Part shown: piece after piece, positions 16,000 to 23,597 of the stretch
Numbering within the stretch: position 1 is the stretch's first letter
How the letters are laid out: each line of letters opens with the position of its first letter
From: Hominiventricola aquisgranensis
Lineage (GTDB): Bacteria > Bacillota > Clostridia > Lachnospirales > Lachnospiraceae
DNA: 64,000 nt
Assembly: GCF_040096225.1 (NCBI RefSeq)
Contig: NZ_JBBMFC010000017.1
Span: 5,054-69,053 of the forward strand
Direction of reading: 5' to 3'
Translations under genes and position numbers: made by a program
Notes under the pieces: model-generated
Database searches by the model: none
What the model saw: only the letters and a program-made list of their open reading frames with translations
What the model was told of the DNA's origin: nothing

Positions 16000-16419
16000 T
16001 CAAAACCAATTTGCTTTTTCTGCTTTGAATTGAGGGGTATCGCCTTCCTGGTATGGATTATAGGTATTGCGATTACACCCAAATTCTTTTAATGCCTTTA
16101 TTTTATTATCCTCTGTCCATTCAACCAGCGAGATTCCATCAAATTCCTCTATACTTCCATTGTTCATTTCATTTTTGAAATACCACTCCACAATCGTTTG
16201 ATCTCCCTTATGAAAAAATTGCTTGATTTCCCAAATGACCACCTTGCCACGGGTATTCCATTCCTGAAACCAATGCTTTACTGTTTTTCGGTTGTTATAC
16301 TGGGGACTCCAGCTTTCTGTATAGATCACATCTTCTGTAAAAATATCATCAATCCCCATATCCTGCTGATTGAGCCACATATCAAACCATAATCGGATTG
16401 TTTTTTCTCGTTCATTCAT
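16000..16419 (-). CDS. SnoaL-like / NTF2-like fold protein
   Basis: A 139-aa single-domain protein. The pattern TIRLWFDMWLNQQDMGIDDI, then FTEDVIYTESWSP, then QTIVEWYFKNEMN, then FDGISLVEWTEDNKIKALKE is that of the nuclear transport factor 2/SnoaL family, a cone-shaped fold that binds small ligands or acts as a small enzyme. No specific function can be given. GAGGTGTTTATATC precedes the ATG. It may be co-transcribed with the DUF2812 and PadR genes (12-base gap to the former). Confidence 0.8.
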   Translation of the reverse strand: MNEREKTIRLWFDMWLNQQDMGIDDIFTEDVIYTESWSPQYNNRKTVKHWFQEWNTRGKVVIWEIKQFFHKGDQTIVEWYFKNEMNNGSIEEFDGISLVEWTEDNKIKALKEFGCNRNTYNPYQEGDTPQFKAEKANWF

Positions 16420-16431
16420 GATATAAACACC

Positions 16432-17019
16432 TCACCATTCTTTTGTCTTACCTTCGCGTTTGTTCTGCATCACCTGGGTTTGATATACGAGGACAGGAAT
16501 CAGAGAAACCAGGGCAAGCACACCAAAAACTGCCGAGCGATTTACAACCGCAAATATTGCGAACATAAGCAGGAGCAGCAGCCACGGATTACGCAGATTT
16601 CTGTAATAGTTTTCCTTGTCCTCATAAGAAGTATGAAGTTCAAACGGCTTACCGTCATTATCTTTTTCTACAATCAACAGTTCCCGATTAAAGGTGGTGG
16701 CATTTGTTGCTATGCGTCCGCCTTTTTCAGCCCATGGCCGTAGGCGTACTTTACCAACAGAGTAGTTCAGGTTGATGTTTTTATAAAATACTTTGTAACC
16801 CATCCCCTCTAAAAACTCATGATAATCGGACGCGTTGGCTTTCGATTTTTGCCCGATAAACTCCACGCAGTATTTTACCTGATCCGGTTTACACGCCTCA
16901 AATTCATACAACATTTTTTCCGTCCGAATCAGACGATAGCCCTTTTCAGACATTTTATTCAACCAATGTTCCTGGGCAGTCAACAAACCGCCAAAGAAAC
17001 GATAACACTTTTTGCTCAT
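16432..17019 (-). CDS. DUF2812 membrane protein
   Basis: A 195-aa protein. Residues 1-110 are the DUF2812 domain (KCYRFFGGLLTAQEHWLNKM, then KGYRLIRTEKMLYEFEACKP, then GMGYKVFYKNINLNY). Two transmembrane helices follow near residues 143-180. Genes of this family nearly always follow a PadR regulator, as here, with a 4-base overlap. Function is unknown; the PadR pairing suggests a membrane-stress or drug-response role. Confidence 0.85.
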   Translation of the reverse strand: MSKKCYRFFGGLLTAQEHWLNKMSEKGYRLIRTEKMLYEFEACKPDQVKYCVEFIGQKSKANASDYHEFLEGMGYKVFYKNINLNYSVGKVRLRPWAEKGGRIATNATTFNRELLIVEKDNDGKPFELHTSYEDKENYYRNLRNPWLLLLLMFAIFAVVNRSAVFGVLALVSLIPVLVYQTQVMQNKREGKTKEW

Positions 17020-17339
17020 ACTGCACCTCCAATAATTCCATTGGCCACTCCTACAAGTTCATTGAGCCTTATAAGTTCCTTTTCTGCAATTTCTTTTCCT
17101 TGTGTTGTGATGAGATATTCTTTTTTCCGTCCCGCACTATCTCCAAAAGGTGCAATCCAGCCTTTTTCCTGCAACGAGTTCAACGCACCATATAAAGTAC
17201 CTGCCCCCAGCGTGAGCCGCCCTTTTGTACTATCTTCAATAAATTGCATGACAGCATATCCATGTTTCGGGGTATAAAGGGAAAGCAAAATAAAGAATGT
17301 CACCTCTGTGAGCGCACCGCCTTTCGCATTGTCTCGCAT
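17016..17339 (-). CDS. PadR-family transcriptional regulator
   Basis: A 107-aa protein, the length of small PadR (subfamily 2) repressors. LTEVTFFILLSLYTPKHGYA and GTLYGALNSLQEKGWI form the winged helix; LITTQGKEIAEKELIRLNEL is the dimerisation helix. A clear dyad operator lies 15 bases upstream (17354-17393), so it probably represses its own operon with DUF2812 and perhaps the SnoaL-like and 57-aa genes. Confidence 0.92.
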   Translation of the reverse strand: MRDNAKGGALTEVTFFILLSLYTPKHGYAVMQFIEDSTKGRLTLGAGTLYGALNSLQEKGWIAPFGDSAGRKKEYLITTQGKEIAEKELIRLNELVGVANGIIGGAV

Positions 17340-17353
17340 AACACCTGCCTCCT

Positions 17354-17393
17354 TATTACGGTTACTGTAATAAATATATCACTAACCGTAATA
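17354..17393. promoter_or_regulatory. PadR operator
   Basis: TATTACGGTTA (17354-17364) and TAACCGTAATA (17383-17393) are perfect 11-bp inverted repeats; a smaller dyad TTACTGTAA sits between them. PadR repressors bind such AT-rich dyads over their own promoter. Confidence 0.8.
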
Positions 17394-17429
17394 GAAGTCA
17401 ATAACGATCCAAAATATAACAGCAAACTT

Positions 17430-17458
17430 AAAAAGCGGGGCAGCACACGCCGCCCCGC
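17430..17458 (-). terminator. terminator of FtsX permease 1
   Basis: GCGGGGCAGC (17435-17444) pairs with GCCGCCCCGC (17449-17458) and is followed on the minus strand by TTTTT. It ends the ATPase-permease operon before the PadR promoter. Confidence 0.85.
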
Positions 17459-17471
17459 CGATTCTATATGC

Positions 17472-19856
17472 TTATTCCATCGCTCGCATTTCTTCCACAA
17501 GCGATTGATTTTTCTGCCTGCGCATTGTCCAGAAGGACAGAATCACCTCCAGGCCAAACAGCACCAGAACGAACAGCCCCATTTGCAGGAAGGGGAAGGA
17601 ATATGGCATGATGACTCCATGGAAAGTCATTTCACTGAATTTCCGGGCAGCAATCACTGCAATCGGGAGGCCCGCTACCAGGGTTGCCAGCGCAGCAGAA
17701 AACGCATAGCAAATTCCCTCATAGATGGTCATTTGACAGAGCTGTTTTCTGGTCAGACCGATGGCACGAAAGACGCTGTTTTCCCTCTTTCTGGACATCT
17801 GATTGGAGAGGGTTGTGTTGATGAGATTGACCACGCCAAAGAGGAATACCAGCCAGGACAGCGCCTGAAACCCTCCAAAAACGACCCGGTTTTCCATTTC
17901 CTCATAATCCTTATGTATCCCAATGGTATCCAAGTCAAGATCCGGATTGGAAGAAATGATCGCACTCAGACTGTTTTCAATCTGCTCCGCCTTTTTGGGA
18001 TCGCTGACAATGCTCCAGGAATAATCAAAACAGTTGATCTTTGGCATTGCTTCCTGAAATAGCTCTTTGGTTGCAACCATGCAGGTGCTGTCCAATGCCA
18101 GAGGACCATGACCATTTTTAAGCCCATCGTTTATGAGCAGACCGGAAACAGTGACAGGAATCTCTTGATCCCCTATGGTAAGTTTGATAACTGACCCCAC
18201 ATCTACACCGATCATATCTTCTGCATAATCCATATCAAGTGCAATACTATGGGAATCTTGAGGTAAAGTTCCGGACACAAGCGCCGCTTCCATTTGATCC
18301 CTGTTTCGGTCACTCAACAGATCACACATTCCGCCGGAAGAACTTTCCTCATTTTCAAACCGCACATGAACCGCCTGACGATTTTCTATCACATCTGTTA
18401 CGCCATCCACGGCCAGCACCTCCTGCCGAAGCGCTTCATTCAAAGGATTTCCTTTTGACATCACCTCATATTCTGTTTTTTCAGAATGGATATAGATTTT
18501 ATAATCCCCATCCGGGAAATACTGTCTTGCGATCCGCTCCGGCGAACGAACCAAAAGAATAGAAGCTGTCACCAAAAGGATCACCCCGCCCAGACTCAGG
18601 GAAGCCACGATACTGATCGTCTTTTTGCGGTCACGCCTGAAATTTGCAATTCCCATGGAGAGGGGATTTAACCGCATATTCTTCTTATGTGTGTGGGCCT
18701 TTCCGCTCTGATTGCCGGTAAAGCGGACTGCTTCAATCGGGGAGATACTGGCGGCAATCTTTACCGGTCTGCGGATCGCAATGGATACCATAAACCAGCC
18801 AAGCAGTGCAGTCAAAACAATCGCGGCTGCATAAAATAGCAGATTAAACCCACGGGGAAACAGTGCAAACCCGGCTGCACATCCCAGCAAAATACCGATA
18901 CCAATGCCAGCCCATCCTAAGAAACGGCCTTCTTTTTTGACAATACGGCGGATCTGTTTTGGCGTTGTGCCGATGGTCCGCAGTTGTCCATAGCTTTGGA
19001 TTTTATCATTGATAGAAATTCGGAAGATACTTTGTATCACAACATACCCTCCGATGATGACCAGAACTGCAATTCCGGCAACCAGCGCCAGCATACTGAC
19101 ATTCACAGGCTGCTTATAGAACTTCATATAGCTGAGGTTCATGATCGGCATTTCCAGCTGATATTCCTTGGCAATCTCCCTGCTGCGGGCAGTCAGCTCT
19201 GTTTCATCCATTTGCTGCTCATTCTTAAAATGCACATAGGCTCGATAATCAGCGGGGTCATAGCCGCTCCATCCTTTCAGGGCTTCTTTGGAAAGAAGGA
19301 TGGAAGATCCATTTACCTCTTTTTCCTTATAGCCTTCCATAATGCCAGTCACCGTGTATTCTCCGTGAAAGCTCTCGCTGCTTAGCATAACCTTTTCGCC
19401 AATCCCGGCGTCTGCAGCATAGTTGGAAAGGAAATAACGGCTCACCACCACCTCATCCTCCTTTTGGGGCAGTCGGCCTTCCAGCAGCTTCATCTGGTCA
19501 CGGGCAATATACATCGTTTCCTCATCACAATAGATATAGGAGGCATTGTATCCCTGCTCCGCAGGTTCCACAGCCAGCATATAATACTCTCCTACCCTTG
19601 AGAAGTCATCCAGCCCCTTCAGGGTGGACACATCTTCCTCAGTAATCCTGGTATAGACCGCCTCATAAGTATCCTCCACATGATTTTTCTCTATCTGCCG
19701 GGTAGACAAAGCCATCACAATCGAAAAACAGATCAGACAGGATGCCAGCGCAACGGCGATCACCACCATCAAATTCCGGCGTTTTTCGCTTTTCAAACTT
19801 TTTCTTGCCAGTTTCCTGACAATATTTCCTGTATCATTTTCAAATGGTACTGTCAT
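17472..19856 (-). CDS. FtsX-type ABC permease of the second system (permease A)
   Basis: A 794-aa permease. It begins MTVPFENDTGNIVRKLARKS, the same start motif as the two other large permeases of this system, which fixes the start at 19856 (AAAGGAG nine bases upstream). Layout: N-terminal helix, extracellular MacB_PCD-like domain (about 45-235), three helices with the RTIGTTPKQIRRIVKKEGRF loop, a fourth helix pair, a second extracellular domain (about 430-660), and three C-terminal helices. This is the ten-helix FtsX plan of macrolide/peptide exporters with two extracellular domains. It is last in an operon after the ATPase and permease B. Confidence 0.87.
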   Translation of the reverse strand: MTVPFENDTGNIVRKLARKSLKSEKRRNLMVVIAVALASCLICFSIVMALSTRQIEKNHVEDTYEAVYTRITEEDVSTLKGLDDFSRVGEYYMLAVEPAEQGYNASYIYCDEETMYIARDQMKLLEGRLPQKEDEVVVSRYFLSNYAADAGIGEKVMLSSESFHGEYTVTGIMEGYKEKEVNGSSILLSKEALKGWSGYDPADYRAYVHFKNEQQMDETELTARSREIAKEYQLEMPIMNLSYMKFYKQPVNVSMLALVAGIAVLVIIGGYVVIQSIFRISINDKIQSYGQLRTIGTTPKQIRRIVKKEGRFLGWAGIGIGILLGCAAGFALFPRGFNLLFYAAAIVLTALLGWFMVSIAIRRPVKIAASISPIEAVRFTGNQSGKAHTHKKNMRLNPLSMGIANFRRDRKKTISIVASLSLGGVILLVTASILLVRSPERIARQYFPDGDYKIYIHSEKTEYEVMSKGNPLNEALRQEVLAVDGVTDVIENRQAVHVRFENEESSSGGMCDLLSDRNRDQMEAALVSGTLPQDSHSIALDMDYAEDMIGVDVGSVIKLTIGDQEIPVTVSGLLINDGLKNGHGPLALDSTCMVATKELFQEAMPKINCFDYSWSIVSDPKKAEQIENSLSAIISSNPDLDLDTIGIHKDYEEMENRVVFGGFQALSWLVFLFGVVNLINTTLSNQMSRKRENSVFRAIGLTRKQLCQMTIYEGICYAFSAALATLVAGLPIAVIAARKFSEMTFHGVIMPYSFPFLQMGLFVLVLFGLEVILSFWTMRRQKNQSLVEEMRAME

Positions 19857-19899
19857 TTTGATCATCTCCTTTAAGTCTTATATTTCTGCTGTCAGCAAA

Positions 19900-19927
19900 G
19901 CGGCGGCTTCACATCGGAAGCCGCCGC
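19900..19927 (-). terminator. hairpin between permeases B and A
   Basis: GCGGCGGCTTC (19900-19910) and GAAGCCGCCGC (19917-19927) form a perfect 11-bp stem with a weak T run on the minus strand. It may partly terminate transcription inside the operon and lower expression of permease A. Confidence 0.6.
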
Positions 19928-19933
19928 CTCTGG

Positions 19934-22318
19934 TTAGTCCATGGTCTTGATCCGCTCTACAAGGGAAAGCCGTTTAGAGTAACGGACAGCAACCACAGAG
20001 AAGATTCCGGTCACGACCAAAAGTGCCAGAACAAAAACAACCGTTTCCATCAAAGGGAATTGATAGGACAGTTCCCCGAAAATATTAAAACTGCTGATCA
20101 CATAGTCAAAGATCCAGCCCAGTATCCCGCCAATGCCAACCGACAAAAATACCGTAACCCCTGCGTACCACAGGCATTCTGCAATCAGCATACGGGAAAC
20201 CTGCTTTCCGGTCATTCCCACAGACTGCAAAATCCCAAGCTCCTGCTGCCTTGCCAGCAGATTGGTCATCAGGGTGTTGACCAGATTTACCATGGAGAAC
20301 ACAAACAGGAACGCCAGCAGCAGATAAACACCGCGGGTCATCATCTTTAGCTGCGATTCCAGGGATGCCGCATGGTCTGCTCTGGAAAAGACCGTCAGCA
20401 CCGGATTTTCCAGCAGGCTGAAAATAGATGCCCTGAGCGCATCCGAGTCCTCCGATGTATGGACATTCCAAACAGCCTCTCTGTTCTCAATGTCCGGGTA
20501 GAGCTGATCGGCCAGTTCTTCTGTAAGGGTAAACAGGCCCCATGCGCCGGTGCCTGATGTCACTGACGGTTTCGCAATCCCCATGACCGTTACTTCTATG
20601 GCCTTACCGTCCATGGATTCAAAGGTCAGTACATCCCCGACAGCAGGCGTATAGCCATAAAACATACTTAAAAGATGATCTTCCGAATCAGTCACGACCA
20701 CACCGTTGTTCGCGGCAAGCTCCTCATAATCTGCGCTGCCCTGTTCCAGATTTTCCTCCGGCAGCCACTGTTCCATCTGCTCTCTGTCAAACACAGGGAA
20801 CTTTAATGCAACACTTTCCTGAGGGAGTTTCACCGTTACGGATGTCACTTCATGGCTGGTGATAGATTCCACACCATCTATGGCAAGAAGCTCCTGACGA
20901 AGTTCTTCTGTCAATGGATTTTCCCGCGCGATGGCAGGCAATCCTTCCGCGCCTCCCGAATCCATCCAGCTGACCTCATAGTTACAGTGATCTCCCATGG
21001 CTTCTATCGCCATCTTTTCGGGACTGATGGAGTTGAGTACCGTAGCGGCTGTTACCAGAAACACACCCGTCAATCCCAGAGATACCAGAGTGATGACCGT
21101 CTTTTTCCTGCTCCGCCTAAAGTTCATCTGTGCCATGGAGAACGGCGTAATGCGGTGGTTTTTCTGATCTTTGCGGTCTGTTGCCGTTTCATAACCACTG
21201 GAGCGGACCGCTTCGATTGGGGATACCCTCGCCGCCATTCGGACAGGCGCATGAATGGACAGAAATACCGTCAGGGCGCAGGCTGCTGCGGTCGCAGCCA
21301 GATAGGGCAGATTGCCCATCCAGCTCCAATGTGCCGGGAAAATAGCAAACCCGATAGACCCTCCAACCAAAAGCCCCAGCGGGATACCACAAAGAGATAA
21401 CAGCAATCCCTCCCGCCGCACGATCCGCCGGATCTGTTTTGGTGTTGTGCCAATCACTTTCAGGCGTCCATATTCCCGCATTTTGCCCTTTACGGAAATG
21501 AAAAAGATACTGTAAATGACCACGGCACAGGCAACCAGCAAAAGGATTGCCACGGGAATGTAATATTTCATCACGCCGGACTTAAAGCCCTGCATATCGA
21601 AATAGTTGGAACTGTAAAAAATCTGATCCTCTGAGACATCGTTGGCAGAAAGGAATGCTGCAATATCCGCCTTGAGCTGCTCCAGCTCCATACTATCAGC
21701 ACCAGTATAACGAAGCCGAAATTCAAACAGCGGCTCTCCCTGCGCCATCTCCTCCACAAATGCTTCAGATACATAAAGCTGGAACATACGGGAGTCATTC
21801 TCCACATCCATGATACCGCTGACGGTATAGGTCTGCTTTCCGTTTCCAAGATTCACTTCTATGGTCTGCCCGACTTCTGCGGGGATTTCAAAATAATCAA
21901 GAAATGCCCGTTCTACCAGAATTTCATTGGCAGCCTGCGGAAGTGTCCCAGTAAAGGAAGGCTTCTTACCCAATTCCATCCAGTTGGCATCCGCATACTC
22001 CACAGTCAGAACGCTGTCACCATAGCGGGCAGAACCGTAATTCTGGGAAAGGCCCCAGCGTTCCACTTCCGGGCAGTCTTTCAGTCTTTCAATCGTATCA
22101 TGGTCACAATTCACCACAACCGCCTGATACTGTCCCCGAATGTCCGCCTCCAGTTTTCTGTCACTTCCCGCTCCTGCACAAAAAATCGCTGCCATCAAAG
22201 CGGCTGCCAGAGCAATCGTTACGATCACAAACAGGTTGCGCCGCTTATCTGTCTGAATACTTCGTGACGCCAATTTTTTAATAACCGGCCCTGTATCATT
22301 TTCAAAAGGCAATGTCAT
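19934..22318 (-). CDS. FtsX-type ABC permease of the second system (permease B)
   Basis: A 794-aa permease, start motif MTLPFENDTGPVIKKLASRS at ATG 22318 with AAAGGAGGTGGCAGAC upstream; a GTG three codons earlier would sit inside the ribosome site. It has the same layout as permease A, including the RLKVIGTTPKQIRRIVRREG loop, two extracellular domains and C-terminal helices. It lies directly after the ATPase gene (14-base gap) and is thus the most likely main partner of that ATPase. Confidence 0.88.
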   Translation of the reverse strand: MTLPFENDTGPVIKKLASRSIQTDKRRNLFVIVTIALAAALMAAIFCAGAGSDRKLEADIRGQYQAVVVNCDHDTIERLKDCPEVERWGLSQNYGSARYGDSVLTVEYADANWMELGKKPSFTGTLPQAANEILVERAFLDYFEIPAEVGQTIEVNLGNGKQTYTVSGIMDVENDSRMFQLYVSEAFVEEMAQGEPLFEFRLRYTGADSMELEQLKADIAAFLSANDVSEDQIFYSSNYFDMQGFKSGVMKYYIPVAILLLVACAVVIYSIFFISVKGKMREYGRLKVIGTTPKQIRRIVRREGLLLSLCGIPLGLLVGGSIGFAIFPAHWSWMGNLPYLAATAAACALTVFLSIHAPVRMAARVSPIEAVRSSGYETATDRKDQKNHRITPFSMAQMNFRRSRKKTVITLVSLGLTGVFLVTAATVLNSISPEKMAIEAMGDHCNYEVSWMDSGGAEGLPAIARENPLTEELRQELLAIDGVESITSHEVTSVTVKLPQESVALKFPVFDREQMEQWLPEENLEQGSADYEELAANNGVVVTDSEDHLLSMFYGYTPAVGDVLTFESMDGKAIEVTVMGIAKPSVTSGTGAWGLFTLTEELADQLYPDIENREAVWNVHTSEDSDALRASIFSLLENPVLTVFSRADHAASLESQLKMMTRGVYLLLAFLFVFSMVNLVNTLMTNLLARQQELGILQSVGMTGKQVSRMLIAECLWYAGVTVFLSVGIGGILGWIFDYVISSFNIFGELSYQFPLMETVVFVLALLVVTGIFSVVAVRYSKRLSLVERIKTMD

Positions 22319-22332
22319 GTCTGCCACCTCCT

Positions 22333-22998
22333 TTATCCAACGATTTTGCCATCCTCAATCCGCACGATACGGTCTGCAAGCTGGGCAATGGCATCATTAT
22401 GTGTGATCATTACCAGCGTCTGGTTAAATTCACGACTCGTTCTCTGCAAAAGCCCCAGCACATCGGCGCTGGTCCTGCTGTCCAGGTTTCCGGTGGGTTC
22501 ATCGGCAAGGACGATAGCGGGCTTTGACACCAGAGCGCGGGCGATAGCCACACGCTGCTGCTGGCCACCGGAGAGGTTGTTTGGCATATTCTTCAGCTTA
22601 TCCTCCAGTCCCAGCATGGACACCACATCCGCCATGAATTTCTGATCCACCGTATCCCCATCCAGCTCCACCGGCAGGACGATGTTCTCATGGACATTTA
22701 GGATCGGCACCAGATTGTAGTTCTGGAAGATAAAGCCGATATTGCGGCGGCGGAAGATGGTAAGCTGCTCATCGTTCATCTTCGCCAGCTCCTTATCCCG
22801 CACCATCACGCTGCCGGAGGTGGGTGTGTCCAGACCGCCCATCATGTGAAGCAGGGTGGACTTACCGGAACCGGAAGTGCCGACCACCGCCACAAATTCG
22901 CCTTCCTCCACAGAGAAGTTCACGCCATCCAGGGCGCGGGTAATGTTCGGCTCTGTGCCGTAGTATTTTTTCAAATCCGTTGTCTGCAAAATTTTCAT
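22333..22998 (-). CDS. MacB-type ABC transporter ATPase of the second system
   Basis: A 221-aa ATPase. Walker A GTSGSGKST (about 40-48), Q-loop FIFQNYNLVPILN, signature LSGGQQQR, Walker B IVLADEPTGNLD and H-loop MITHND are intact. This is the length of LolD/MacB ATPases that drive FtsX permeases. It is the only ATPase of this system, against three permeases. The promoter holds a copy of the regulon motif (23031-23068), so it is expected to be activated by the regulator at 27492. Confidence 0.93.
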   Translation of the reverse strand: MKILQTTDLKKYYGTEPNITRALDGVNFSVEEGEFVAVVGTSGSGKSTLLHMMGGLDTPTSGSVMVRDKELAKMNDEQLTIFRRRNIGFIFQNYNLVPILNVHENIVLPVELDGDTVDQKFMADVVSMLGLEDKLKNMPNNLSGGQQQRVAIARALVSKPAIVLADEPTGNLDSRTSADVLGLLQRTSREFNQTLVMITHNDAIAQLADRIVRIEDGKIVG

Positions 22999-23030
22999 AA
23001 CAGTTACCTGCCTTTCTTAATTTGTTGCAT

Positions 23031-23068
23031 ATAGAGTAAAGGAGAAATGTTGCAGAATTGTCCTAAAC
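23031..23068 (-). promoter_or_regulatory. regulon site upstream of the second-system ATPase
   Basis: Minus strand: TAGGAC, AATTC, TGCAAC, ATTTCTCC, then a -10-like TTTACTCTAT. Matches the consensus TRGGAN-N5-TGYAAC of the other four sites. Confidence 0.75.
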
Positions 23069-23086
23069 GCTATAAAAATCCATGGT

Positions 23087-23112
23087 GAATTGCTTCAATT
23101 TTAGGACAATTC
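23087..23112 (-). repeat. 3'-end hairpin element (second of three)
   Basis: GAATTG (23087-23092) and CAATTC (23107-23112), the latter overlapping the lipoprotein stop codon. The intervening CTTCAATTTTAGGA is identical in the copy at 26051-26076. Confidence 0.65.
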
Positions 23113-23509
23113 ATTTTTCAACTTCGCAAAGGGAACCCTCTGGTGTCGCTTCCCCGTCAATGAAAGTAATCTGATGAATAGCGGTAATATTCTCGTTATA
23201 TTCTTGCCCCTGACTTTCCAGATAGGCTTTGATTTCTGCCGGATCTGTAATGTCGTTTGCGGTATAATCGGTAAATGTAACCTGATGAACAGCCATAATA
23301 TCGGCAGTATATTCACCGCCTTGCTGCTCAATGTAACTTTGAACTTCAACGGGGTCAGTAATATCTGTAATGGTATATCCTCCGTTAACAGTGTTCTCTT
23401 TGTTTTCTTGTGCCAGTACTTCATTGTGGCTCTCTGCTACATGACAAGCTGTACATGGTATCAATAGCATCGCAGCAGCTATAAATGAAATCACCATCGT
23501 TTTTTTCAT
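23111..23509 (-). CDS. secreted lipoprotein with a duplicated 32-residue unit
   Basis: A 132-aa protein. Residues 1-22 (MKKTMVISFIAAAMLLIPCT, then AC) are a signal peptide with a plausible lipobox. Two similar units follow: ITDPVEVQSYIEQQGGEYTA (about 49 on) and ITDPAEIKAYLESQGQEYNE (about 86 on), each ending in an AxHQxTFxD block. The repeated unit is not one I recognise. Placed between two permease genes of an antimicrobial-peptide exporter system, it may bind the peptide at the cell surface, as immunity lipoproteins do; that is inference. AGGAGGCAAAGACC precedes the ATG. Confidence 0.75.
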   Translation of the reverse strand: MKKTMVISFIAAAMLLIPCTACHVAESHNEVLAQENKENTVNGGYTITDITDPVEVQSYIEQQGGEYTADIMAVHQVTFTDYTANDITDPAEIKAYLESQGQEYNENITAIHQITFIDGEATPEGSLCEVEK

Positions 23510-23597
23510 GGTCTTTGCCTCCTATTTGGGGTGAGGACATAATTGTAAATCATGAATGTCCGCGAAATGTTACAATGCTCGGACATTTCAAAAATTC

